Origin: Ignelater luminosus
Taxonomy: Eukaryota > Arthropoda > Insecta > Coleoptera > Elateridae
NCBI GenBank assembly: GCA_011009095.1
Contig: VTPC01089649.1
Coordinates: forward strand, 250,514 to 314,513
DNA length: 64,000 bases
Direction of reading: 5' to 3'
The position numbers and the translations under genes are program-made. The notes beneath the pieces were generated by a model, which was not told where the DNA came from, did not search any database, and was given only the letters and a program-made list of their open reading frames with translations. How positions within the stretch are numbered: the first letter of the stretch is position 1; each line of letters begins with the position of its first letter. This document shows, piece after piece, positions 24,182-34,756 of this stretch.

Positions 24182-26081
24182 TAATATTATCTTAGTCATT
24201 TTTCATGCAGAATATTTTGTGCTTTATTAAATTAGTTCTACAAACATAAAAATACTAATTGGTTGTCACGAGAATATAAATTATATATATGTTTGTACTT
24301 TAGTAGACTGTTTACTTTAAATATATTTTGGATTGTTACATAATGATTGGGTGTGTATTCATCACTAGTTGACAGAAGGCAACCTCTTGACCAGAAATAT
24401 TTGTAATAGTCTTTGATAAAAACTCGATTTAAATTATGAAGGTGCACATTTCTCTAAAATAAAGTCTATAAGTATTATATAAGAATCTTGAATGTATAAT
24501 TTGAGAATTATAAGGTGAATTTTATTACTTGAACTAGTGATTCTAGCATTACAAGAATATCTGTTTTCTTGTCAGTTTGATTATTATGAAACTGTTTCAT
24601 AAAAACTAATAGAATTGACAATAAAATGGCTATCGTTATGAATGGCTTGGGTGATACTTCAAGTATTGCTGAATTTTTGGACATCAGCATTCGCGACATT
24701 TTAAATCCAGACTCAATTTGGTAGTTTACTTTGCTAAAGGTTCATTGAATATTATCTCCTTGAGATTAATATGAATACAAAATTCATAAACTAGCTTAGA
24801 GCAAGATAGCAAATTCTTTTGTTTTCAAAATTCAAAACGTATTCTATGTTTATGACATCCTTATGAAATTTTAATTTTCTATCCTATTTGCTAATTATAT
24901 TAGTAATAATTTAAGGTTATATATAAAGCGTATTGTGGCAGGTATCAGTTGTTTTTATGTATTTCATGTTCAGCTAGTGCTAGAAATAGGCTTTTAGCAC
25001 TAGAACTGTTTACATAATTCATTCTACAATTCAAAAAGACTATGAAATCATTGCTCATTGGGGCATACCTTACGAATACGTCACTTTCATAACCTTGTAA
25101 TTAGCCTTTTTACATCAGCTAAATTTGACGACCAAGTGACAGCACTTTAAAAGGGCTCATTTCAAATGTTCTACATGCAGTTGTGTGAAGAGACAAGCTA
25201 AATTATAATTTGCTATAATACATCAAACTTGCATTACTTTCTTAATTGTTAAGCAAATTATTATTACAAAATAAGTTGTTAAATGCAAAAATGATAAAGA
25301 TAGGGCAATTCTGTGCTTCAAAACGCAACAAGTTAAGAGAAAAGGATAACTACAACTTTGAAATCATTATGATTATTACCGTGAGCGAGTAGAGAGCCAC
25401 AACCATAGTACAGTCTTTTTCAAATTAAATGAGAATCTGGATTTAAATTGTATAATAATTACTGTACTTTACAGGTTTTTATTATAATTATGTATTGTAA
25501 ATTTAAGAATATGTGTATCTAAACAATTGATTATTTTATTAATTGTAATAGAAACATACAATGCGCAACAATTATTACGCGATTTAGCTCCTTCAGATTC
25601 TCATTTAATTTGGCAAAAGCTGTACAAAGTTTTGATTCCACAACAGGAACCCGCTTTCTTAAGGAATGCCGCTTGTTGCAGTAGTGGATCTACGGACTAC
25701 GGTGGAAGGGAAGGTTATAGAGGCTACAAGTCCCCCCCCACCTCATTGGTGCCATTTTACAATTTATAGCTTTATAATATAATTCTTTCCCTTAGCTAAT
25801 TAGCCTATAATGACTGATTATAATTTTTCAAGCTCCCTTCATTTGACAGTTTTACATGTCCTCCATCGGCTTATTGTACATTCACTGTTTTCTATGTTCA
25901 ATATACCCTCTTAGGGACGTGTAAAGGTGTTTTGGGATCTTGGTGCCAAGTTCATAAATTTAGTATTAAACAAGCTTTAAGGAAATAGAATGTAATAATG
26001 TTATTTTGAGGTCTCTTGACATACCAAGTTTCGGTGTGGTACACTCAGTTTTGTAATACGTGAAAGAAAGATAACCTGAAT
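24182..26081. other. Intergenic, nothing recognised
   Basis: AT-rich sequence without convincing exons. One plus-strand frame near 25527-25769 ends in a C-rich run (CCCCCCCCA at 25733). Its composition differs from the surroundings, which may mark an unidentified repeat, but it matches no family I know. Confidence 0.4.
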
Positions 26082-26661
26082 AAGCCTTCTACCGCCATGG
26101 CACATGATGGACCACTACAAACCATCGCCATCGTGTAGAAGGAGGGCTGGCGTGCAATGGCTGACAGTGGCTGATAATGGTGGAAGATGGCTTTGGGAGC
26201 GATTTTTCTCCCCACATCAAAGGGACCCAGCATGCGTAAGCGAAGTGCGCAGTGGGTTCCCACATGGTGGTCCATATCTGACTCCGTTCTGTTCTGTTTA
26301 TTTATTATTATTATTCTGATTCTGTTGCTGATTAGCTGCTCATACAATTACTTAATCATGACAACCTGGAGCAACGAGGAGACGTTCAAATTTATTGAAC
26401 TGTATCAAATGGAGCCTTGCATTTGAAATCCCCAGAACAACCAACATAAAGATATAAAAATTTACTGAATTACTATTTACTTAAATTATTCGTTTATTGA
26501 AGAACAATAAACTACGAACGAATAGATGACCCAGTGGCGCCCTCAAAGACTGACCCATCGTCGGCCAGCGTGTGGATAAACCGGCGACTGGTCACCATTA
26601 ATAGTGGCCATCAAGCGACCACCATAGTAGTCCATCATGGGCCATCGTGTAGAAGAGCCTT
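26082..26661 (+). mobile_element. Harbinger-like element with MADF/Myb-like remnant
   Basis: Imperfect terminal inverted repeats of about 50 bases bound the element. The left reads AAGCCTTCTACCGCCATGG and the right, in reverse complement, AAGGCTCTTCTACACGATGG. Both continue with (C)CATGATGGAC-ACTA. Inside, on the plus strand at 26358-26426, is MTTWSNEETFKFIELYQMEP, the start of a MADF (Adf-1/Myb-like) DNA-binding domain. A stop replaces the next conserved tryptophan, and NPQNNQHKDI continues the similarity. PIF/Harbinger elements normally encode such a protein beside the transposase. This copy is a non-autonomous remnant. Confidence 0.65.
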
Positions 26662-26852
26662 AAAGTGTAATTGTAAGTTCGACGATTTTTTAAAGTACAG
26701 TAATTAATATGTTGTTCTTACAGTAAGTGTTCTGTCTAATGTTCATGCGTAAGTATACTATTAGAATCAGCTGGACGCAACGGTTACTGATCGTAACGAC
26801 CACACTTGAGATTTATCTATCGGTCACAGATGACCAATGCACAGTACTGCAG

Positions 26853-27290
26853 ATAAAGATTTGAGTCCTGCTACTGGTCAAGAAGAAGGTATGTTGTATT
26901 TTGAAAATTCTGTGTTTACATATGGAAATCTGCATGAATGTAAAAACTACGGCTTTTAACTTGACTAAAGCAGAATCATGTCGGTTTACCTTTTATACAT
27001 TTTGGTTTTATTATTCTAAAAAATGCATGTTTCTTTTAACTGTAAACAATTACAAATAAATTGAAAAAGGTCTTTAATGCGATCACGCTAAGATGTAATA
27101 GACGATGTAATTTACATTATTTGGATTACTACAGTTTTTCCATCAATTTTGAACTAGAAGAAAGTAAAAAGGATTTCCAGAAATTTTAAATTTCTTCTCG
27201 TCTATAAAGTTAAAGATAGGAGTCAAATAACAATAAGGAGAATTCCAGTCATAGATAAAATTCCAAGTTCTACTACTGGTCAGGAAGAAG
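26853..27290 (+). other. Tandem pair of 36-nt exon-like cassettes
   Basis: Two related 36-nt blocks lie at 26853-26888 and 27255-27290, 402 bases apart. Each is preceded by AG (GCAG and ATAG) and followed by a GT donor-like sequence (GTATGT and GTGTGT). Read in the same phase (2 nt, 11 codons, 1 nt) they give DKDLSPATGQEEG and DKIPSSTTGQEEG, open in both. Homology continues about 70 bases into the downstream flank (ATGTAAAAACTA in both). They could be alternative micro-exons of an unrecognised plus-strand gene or a duplicated non-coding repeat. The acceptors lack good pyrimidine tracts and no neighbouring exon is identified. The stretches 26662-26852 and 27291-27545 hold nothing else. Confidence 0.35.
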
Positions 27291-27545
27291 GTGTGTCATT
27301 TTCTATTTACATGGAGATCTTCAAAAATGTAAAAACTATGAACAGGATTTACCTATTAGAATTTAAGGTTTTTCAGATTTCTCTAAGATACATCTTCATT
27401 CTTTACATCTAATTTCTAATTTATTTCTGGTATAATAATTTTTATATAAATAAATAGGTTTCTAATGTTAAGAATAACCAAAGTAAGGGAATTAATTACT
27501 ATTAAAATAGATTTCTTTTCACTATAAATTACTCACAATCTAATA

Positions 27546-28616
27546 TATACAGGGTGAGTTTTTCTCGATGTTTAGTATGGGGATCTTGGAAACTAGCGAA
27601 GATAGAGAGACGATTAAATGGGAAAAGAATTGCAGTTTTACGAGCTCAATTTAATAAGTTTTTTGTTTTTTTTGGAAAAAATGCATGGCTAACTAGATAT
27701 CTTGCAAAAATAATTTTTTTGTTATTTTGCTTGGTGCCTATGGCTCTGTTATTATCGACTTTAGAAAAAATGTGTAAAGGAGAAAGTTGCAGGTAATTAT
27801 GTGCTTAATAATACAGTCTAACCGAATTTTTTATTTAAGCTATAATGTTTGAGTTATGACACAAGCTTATGTTTTTTCTAATGGAAACCATAGTCGGCCC
27901 TTTTTCAGCGATTCTAACGATATACCACTTGACATAGTTATTTTTATAAATAAATAAATTATGACCTTTTTTTCTTTTCATTTTCGAACTGTTCAAGTAG
28001 TACGCTATGGAAACAATTGATAAATGCGCATCGCGTTTAATAATAAAATTCAAGCAAGTTATTAATATTTTTCTTTTAATTTCGAAATTATAAACGTAAT
28101 TATTTTGGCGTGAAATGTTTATTCCGTTAGACTTTTAAATAAAAATAATTTTTGAAAAACTAATAAACAGAGAATGACAAACAATAAAGGAAATTAGGAT
28201 ATAAATAAGGTAGTACCAAAACAACGTTAGAATCGCTGAAAAAGGATCTTTTTTATAAAGTCATGGCTGACTATGGTTTCCATTAGAAAAAACACAAGCT
28301 TGTGTCATAACTCAAAAATTGTAGCTTAAATTAAAAAGTCGGTTAGACTGTATTATTAAGCACATAATTACCTGCAACTTTCTCCTTTACACATTTTTTC
28401 TAAAGTCGATAATAACAGAGCCATAGGCACCGAGCAAAATAACAAAAAAATTATTTTTGCAAAATATCTTGTTAGCCATGCATTTTTTTCAAAAACCAAA
28501 AAGCTCATTAAATTGAGCTCGTAAAACTGTAATTCTTTCCCCATTTAATCGTCTCTCTATCTCCGCTAGTTTCTAAGATCCCCATACTAAACGTCGAAAA
28601 AAACTCACCCTGTATA
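27546..28616. repeat. Foldback DNA transposon with about 375-bp inverted arms
   Basis: The left arm 27546-27919 and right arm 28224-28616 are inverted copies, roughly 90 percent alike, around a loop of about 300 bases. The tips are TATACAGGGTGAG and CTCACCCTGTATA, that is CAGGGTGAG...CTCACCCTG flanked by TA on both sides, as expected for a TA target duplication. Shared internal landmarks include GTAAAGGAGAAAGTTGCAGG on the left and its complement on the right. There is no transposase, so it is non-autonomous. Open frames within the arms are chance. Confidence 0.85.
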
Positions 28617-30467
28617 AAACGAATAAATGGAAAGAAATTGACGAAAAGGAGCAACTATTTCACATTTGTATGATAGAAATTTAAATTGGTTGGAATTAAT
28701 ATGAGAAAGAACACTATTTTCGATGAGTAAATAACAAAATAATAATAAAACAAATAAATTGTGAAAAAGAATTACTTTAAAATACCTCGTTAATTATATT
28801 CTTATAGATTCGATTGTTATTGCTTTTTAGGAAACATGAAAAATGATGCAATATAAGTCACATATATTAAGTTACAAAATGAAATAAAAAAAGATTTTTA
28901 ATTCCAATGTTGCTGTTTACAGCTTAATATGTTGTCAAACGTTTTAGCTAATATGTAGATGAAATAAACAATTCAAATTGTTTAACATAAAAATAATTTA
29001 ATTTCTCTAAAACCTACTTTCCTAACTTATGGTTTCTGCGTCATGCACATTAAAAAAGGAATGATAAACGATTGGAAAAGACAATAACTCTTGTAATAAT
29101 GCTACATTACTAATAAAATATATTTCAAATAATTCACTTTCGGATTTCTAATTTGAGCTTTCTGGACGACCGTGATGCAGTGTGCAGGGTCCCTTAAGCT
29201 TAATTTATAGGTTGACGTACGATAACATAACCTCATATTAGGAACTTGTTGTTGTGTGACAAGCATCGAGTTCTTTGTGTATTCGTTTATTTTATTATAA
29301 AATTCTTTAATTATTAATAGTAAGTATGATACTTATTTACAATTAAATTGCCATGCGTTTAGGTTATAAAATTGAATGAGGGAGTTTTGGCATTTTACAA
29401 ATGCGCTTGCGCAAATGCTTTTTATGCAAATGTAAAATGAAATCTACCCTTTTAAAGTTTACTGGCGGTCCTAGTCTTTTATCAGGTGTTCCTGCTTTCG
29501 CGAAACTTTCATCGGATGTCTAAATTTTGGCGACGGACGTCCGCTGGACGTGGGAATTATTTACTTGTTCTGTTTTGTCGCAACTAACAAGATCTTTGTT
29601 GAACAGCCGGAGTTAGAAGTGAACCAGGGAATTTGGGAAATTTAATAGAATCAGCCAAAAACAATCCCTTACTAGAAAATTCCTTTATGATGTGATGATG
29701 ATGATGATTTTCTCAGTATGACTTCAAAGGTCCAAAAATACGGATATCTGAAGGTTGTAATGCTTTATCTTTAATATATGATACATTCTCAATATATTTA
29801 ATAAGGGTATTTAGGACTCACTTTAAAGGCAGGCTCTTCTATGGGTAGCTTCTATTGAAATCCAACGTGCCTATTGAAACCTCATTTCTTTATAGACTAT
29901 AAGAGAAGAAAAATAACTACATATCTGTTAACATAGTAGCTAAAATGGAATTCTTCTTTCAGGCAGGTCATCCTTTTATACGTATATCAAATCTGCTTAG
30001 TATTTTAGGACTTCGGACATTAGACATTACTGTGTAAGATTTTACAAAGATTGCTTTTCATTCGAATAAAGTGTAAAATTATATACATCACCGTGCTACT
30101 ACTAGAGATGTTTCAAATATTCGTCAACTTTTATATATTTATATTCGTAACCGTATCAAGTAAATTTTGTTCAAATACATGAACAATATACGAATAGCTA
30201 ACAAAACAATAATATAATCTAAAAATAATTTTAAAAAAACAAAAAAACAAAAATCTCCTTTCTATTATTTTATTATTCCTTTTCTATTATTTTACAGCGG
30301 GCTATTTCCTAGAACCTTCCTTCCCTGCTGTCTCTCTGGCTATAGCCTTGTTCATATCGGTGACCGTTGACCAAATACATACAGAAACAGTAATTTTAAG
30401 CTTACGCGCTGCCAGCATCGAAGAAAGCGCTTTTTAAGACGGTAGCAAACAAATCAAAGATGGTTGT
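28617..30467. other. Intergenic with a short GGACGT-rich repeat
   Basis: Mostly featureless AT-rich DNA. A TGA microsatellite lies near 29690-29708. At about 29515-29560 a cluster of hexamers (GACGGACGTCC, then GGACGTG) resembles the fuller cassette at 40318-40440. No gene seen. Confidence 0.4.
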
Positions 30468-30640
30468 TGCCAACCGTCCAGGAACTTTATGATTCAAGTG
30501 CTACCACTTGCTGCCTGCTCCTGAACACAAGCATTGCCTTTACAAAAATTAACGTTCGCTGCCGATCGTTCAGGAACTTTTTACAGACAGCGCTGCTAAT
30601 TGCTACTTGCTCCTGAATGCAAGAATAGGCGCATATAGGT
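30468..30640. repeat. Diverged tandem duplication, period about 98 bp
   Basis: Two adjacent copies share the order of motifs GCC(A/G)A(C/T)CGT(C/T)CAGGAACTTT, then TGCTACTTGCTCCTGAA-type sequence, then GCA(A/T)TGCC-like ends. They start near 30468 and 30567. Function unknown; it adjoins the inverted-repeat element to the right. Confidence 0.5.
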
Positions 30641-30669
30641 GCTTCAGGCGTTGGTGACTGTTTATAATC

Positions 30670-31145
30670 AGTAAGCTGTGGTCGTTGTCGTTGTGTTCAT
30701 CTTGGTTGTTAGAGTATTCCAAAAGATAGATGCGTTTATGACTTAATTGCTACTTAGCTTACAGTAAATTTTACAAGTTCGTCACAGCAGGGTGTTATAA
30801 ATCTGCTTACCCGTGAAGACCTTTTCTAACATTAACACAGGGTCATACTAAGATAAGTTTTATTTTCGTAAATACTTTTAAACTAAAATGTTAGAAATAT
30901 AAATTATTTCAATACGGCCCTTGGTTTACCCAATCGTCTGTGAGACTTGCACTGCTTGTATTTGTTGATTTTTATGAGGGAACCGCTGTGAAATATTTAC
31001 GAAGTCAAAGTCATAAACGCACTATATCTTTCGGAATACTATACGACCAACTGCAACGATGACTATTGCGTCCATGGTGACCATTGCGACCAAAAACCAA
31101 CAACAAGGATGACAGTTACGACCAGCGGCCGTTGTGTTCTACACC
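30670..31145. repeat. Inverted-repeat element, Harbinger-like MITE
   Basis: The left arm has GAGTATTCCAAAAGATAGAT then GCGTTTATGACTT (about 30713-30746). The right arm has the complement AGTCATAAACGCACTATATC then TTTCGGAATACT (about 31009-31041). The outer arms are rich in GTCGTTG/CAACGAC repeats, and the right end (GTTGTGTTCTACACC) resembles the GTAGAAG-type ends of the element at 26.1-26.7 kb. The left border is uncertain. Confidence 0.55.
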
Positions 31146-31937
31146 TATTAGAATTAGAAAAAGTTGAAACAGACCATTAGGTAAACACTTGCAAAATACA
31201 ATCTTTTAGACACTACTACTTACTTGAAATTTTATGTGTTGGAAGTATCTGTCTAGTTAACTTTACACAATTCGGTGATACAAGAGAAAAGTTTGGGTAA
31301 AGATTAAGTTGATTATAGATTCTCCATCTTAGGTTTTATGATCCTGCAATTCAAACTAAATACTGTGAAAATGTGTTGACAAATGTTCAATAACCCATCA
31401 CAAATGCAGACTTGCTGATGTCATCCGTTCTTCGAAGTTATTTATTTACGACTTTACAGTTGAACTGTCGCTTTGCATTTGTTCAGATAAATGGTCTTTG
31501 TTCAGTCAAGTAGTACCACAAAATGCAAGATGCTCGACGAATACTATGAAAGCTTAAAATTCAAATAAACTGTAAACAAAGGCAAAGGTCTTTGGATGCA
31601 AAAATAAGTAAGGGGCCCGTTACTGTTCTTGAATTAATATTGAACAAGCTTAAAGGGTATTAAAAAATGAAAAATGTAATCTTGCACTTACTGCACTCCA
31701 CTGTTGAACAGCCCTGATCTTCTGAAATTGATCTATGGCTTGATTTGACTTTTACTTATTTTGAGAGCAGCGATTTCGAAACTTAACGAAAGCAGTTAAT
31801 GTTTTAGAACTGAACTTGATAGACACTGATGCAGTGAACATCAGTGGAATCAACTACTTATGAAATTGGTTTCAAACTTTTTCAAGATGTAATATGGCAG
31901 TTGTGAACATAAAGAAAAAGAATAATAATAGTAGTAA
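31146..31937. other. Intergenic, nothing recognised
   Basis: AT-rich, no supported open frame or repeat. A short AATAATAATA run precedes the transposon end at 31938. Confidence 0.35.
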
Positions 31938-32330
31938 TACAGGGTGTTTTATCCAGATGATAACCACTTCACCACAGAAATTACAACAAAAAACAAGCTG
32001 ATTTTCATAATAAACCTGTTTGAAAAGACACCGTTTCAAGATAGATATAGAATGCTAAAGTTTCATTTAAGATTGTTGTTTGGATATCTAGGGAACAAAG
32101 TAAGTTACACAAACTCATGATCCAGCAGCCAGGAATAGCTTTCTTATGATAAAATAAGTGGAAAATAAATAATGGAAAAAATGTCAAAATCTCTATGGTT
32201 ATAGAGTTATTGGCCCTGCAGACACGTAAACTTTTGTCGCTACATAGTCGTTATTTGTTAAAATATCAAAAAAGTCTTCTGTATGTCTTAAATCTACTTC
32301 CGATTATATAGGGTGAACTCTGTAGCTGAG
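31938..32330. mobile_element. Fragment of a CAGGGTG-ended DNA transposon
   Basis: It starts TACAGGGTGTTTTATCCAG at 31938, the typical terminus of Tc1/mariner-like elements in this window. About 90 bases in, it reads ACCGTTTCAAGATAGATATA, subterminal sequence of the kind often seen in this group. A second terminus-like motif, TATAGGGTGAAC, occurs near 32306. No transposase remains. Confidence 0.45.
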
Positions 32331-34480
32331 ATACATCAAATTTCAAGTGTCTCTTTTTTTCTTCTGACATTAAGTAAATTCAAATTTTTGTTACAAATGT
32401 AAATTATAAGGGCTCAGTTCAGGTTTTAAATTCGACAGTGACAGGTTCTAATTCCAGCTCCAATTCTGACTCTGTTAAATTTAATCAGTTCTGGTAGTAG
32501 GTTCTGATTCTAGTCTGTTAGGGGCAGACATTTGGTAGAGCAAACACACTTCTCTGAAAAATTCATGATACTATCTTCTGGAATCTACAATGTAACAAAA
32601 GGAGTTGCTTTTGTTTATTTCTTATTGAGCAAATTACGTTTCTTTAAATTTTATTTTAATTTAGGCTTTGTGCTTTAAGCAATCTGTTGTTCAATCCAGA
32701 ATGTTAATATCTAAGCACTTGTACAGCCTTAAAATAAGTTTTGAATGAATAAAATTATTATTAAACAAAGATATTTTTTATTTATGATAATTACTATTCG
32801 CCTTACACCTAACAGTAGAAAGACATAGGATTAAGTAAGTAAGTAAGTAATATTTGATGAAATGATGCGTAAGTAATTACAATACATGGCTTGAGTTTGA
32901 TAAGAGATTTCTTGGAACATAAAAGATAAATTGAAATAAAATCTAGATAAATGCAATCTATTTCTAAACAGATGTATGTCCTATGAAAAAAGGCAAAAAT
33001 AACTTTCTTTGTTAAATTAAATGTAAATTTTAAAAATATAGATACCCTGAAGTAAGAACAAGGTAATATAAATTTATATAAGTATGCTGTGGTTTATATC
33101 AAAATGGATTCGCACACGATGGGATGTTATCATTGCAGGTTCTGCTTACCTATACACAATTGTATCCATGGCATGCATCTATACGTATATGTGTATCATA
33201 TTGATTCCAATGTGTATGCATGTGATAAATCCTGCTATGACATCATATTCTAGTTTGAAGTTCACCGCATGGCAGTAGAGTACCTTACAAGAATTTTTGT
33301 TCATAGCTCACCTTGTTTCCGAGATATTAAAAAAGCAAGAAGTCTGAATGAAATTTTATATCTTAAAAACAGTGCGTTTTCAGACACGTGTTTATTAAGA
33401 GAATCTTCAACTTATTCTTAGAAATAATTTCTATTAGGTATGCATATTTGTGATAATCATTCATCAATGTCTATAGTTTTAAATAAATACAGACAGAAAA
33501 AGTTCATGTAATGCAGTTCAAGCAAATATGTATTTAAAAATAAGTAAATATAAAGTAAATTTTATATTTAACACTAAAACTTATATCTTAGAAAGATGTT
33601 GTAATACCAACAATCACTTCTACGAATAAAAGATGTCCTTAAAAACATTTTCATCTGAAGCAGTGCAAAAATCATTATATTTTAATTGCATTGATTTATC
33701 TTTTCGAAATGCAAGTTGCTGACAATCTTTATTGTTGCGATCAATCAAATAATAATTAGATAATAATAGTTTTATGTGATTTATAAATTAATAAATAGTT
33801 GCACACTTTTTGCATTTATATGTTATAAATTTGTTACTTATAAATAGCATAGCAACTACAATTTTTTTCATTTCATTAGGTTTAATAAAAGTACATAATG
33901 ACAAATTCATAGGTATTTGGAGATTTGATTGGTTTGTAAGATTTATGTAAATTTTCAATCTTACAGCATATAATTTTTAGTTGCTAAGTAGATTAGATAT
34001 GGAGGAGAAATAATAAACAAAAGAAATTTTATGATTGTGGGTAGAATACACAACAGCTAAATTGAATTTAATTGGTTGAATATGTAAAAATTCTATAAAC
34101 AGATAAATCTTATGTGTTTATGAATAAAAGCCATCGTATGATGTAAATAATATGGAATATATATAATTAACCAGCGTCATATTATCAGAATAAAAAAAGC
34201 ATGAATTAAATTCTTGCTACACTGTAAAGTCCTACTAGATAATTTTAAGTAAGATTAAAGAATAGCGAAAAGTATTGCTAAATTGTTTTTATTTTCTTAT
34301 CTTAATGCTTATTTTTGTAACTTTAAGCTGACCTTTACTCAGAAGATTTGTGACCCCCTTAATACATTCATAATTTAGGCTAATTCAAGTCATTGTTTCT
34401 TAGTATTTAAAAAAGGGGCGTTTTTTATTCCAAATTATGTTATATTATGAAACAAGTCTACGTTATTTTGTGGTTGACAA
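32331..34480. other. Intergenic, upstream of the 34.69 kb exon
   Basis: AT-rich. It holds a short (AAGT)n microsatellite (near 32834-32852) and the imperfect hairpin listed at 33117-33245. No gene seen. Confidence 0.4.
33117..33245. repeat. Imperfect hairpin of about 125 nt
   Basis: The left arm starts GATGTTATCATTGCAGG. The right arm, read on the opposite strand, starts GATGTCATAGCAGGATT. Pairing continues imperfectly to a centre near CTATACGTATATG. By eye roughly two thirds of positions pair. It could be a decayed MITE or a structured RNA; I cannot tell which. Confidence 0.35.
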
Positions 34481-34690
34481 AAGAATTGTAATTTGGCGCC
34501 ATACTATCGGATATTGACGTTGCGCCTGCGTATACACATGAATGTAGACTCTGTAGTGACTTCTCTGTCTCATTGATCAGTCATCTCTATGCGTTTGTGT
34601 AGATTGTACAGTGGATATTTGTGTCACATTAAGTTTTTGTGTTTATACAGGTAGTCGATTTAAATCGACTAGTAAAAACTAGTATTGGTG
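34481..34690 (+). promoter_or_regulatory. Candidate promoter and 5' UTR of the 34.69 kb gene
   Basis: A GC-richer island in AT-rich surroundings. It contains an NRF1/Ewg-like TGCGCCTGCG (34521-34530) and an arthropod initiator-like TCAGTC (34577-34582). A perfect 18-base palindrome AGTCGATTTAAATCGACT (34653-34670) runs into a second inverted pair, ACTAGT-AAAA-ACTAGT (34668-34683), just before the ATG. A transcription start is inferred, not shown. Confidence 0.45.
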
Positions 34691-34756
34691 ATGCATTTAA
34701 GGATATCCACCCTGCTATGCTGCGCAATCCTTACGGGGTTCGCAACATCTTCACAA
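34691..34756 (+). CDS. Candidate first coding exon encoding a signal peptide
   Basis: The ATG at 34691 opens 22 codons: a short basic start (MHLRIS), a hydrophobic core (TLLCCAILTGFA) and a polar end (TSSQ). This is a textbook signal peptide with a likely cut near ATS/S. The exon stops exactly at a consensus donor (CAA then GTAAGT at 34757), phase 0. A GC-richer, promoter-like island precedes it. The product would be a secreted or single-pass membrane protein, identity unknown. No following exon is recognised in the next 29 kb. Either the first intron is very long, as in many neuronal receptor and adhesion genes, or this is a coincidence. Seen: frame and donor. Inferred: everything else. Confidence 0.45.

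Noticed and set aside
27554-27796. 80-codon open frame at the left of the foldback element
   Set aside because: Its inverted counterpart in the other arm does not preserve the frame, and the element is non-coding.
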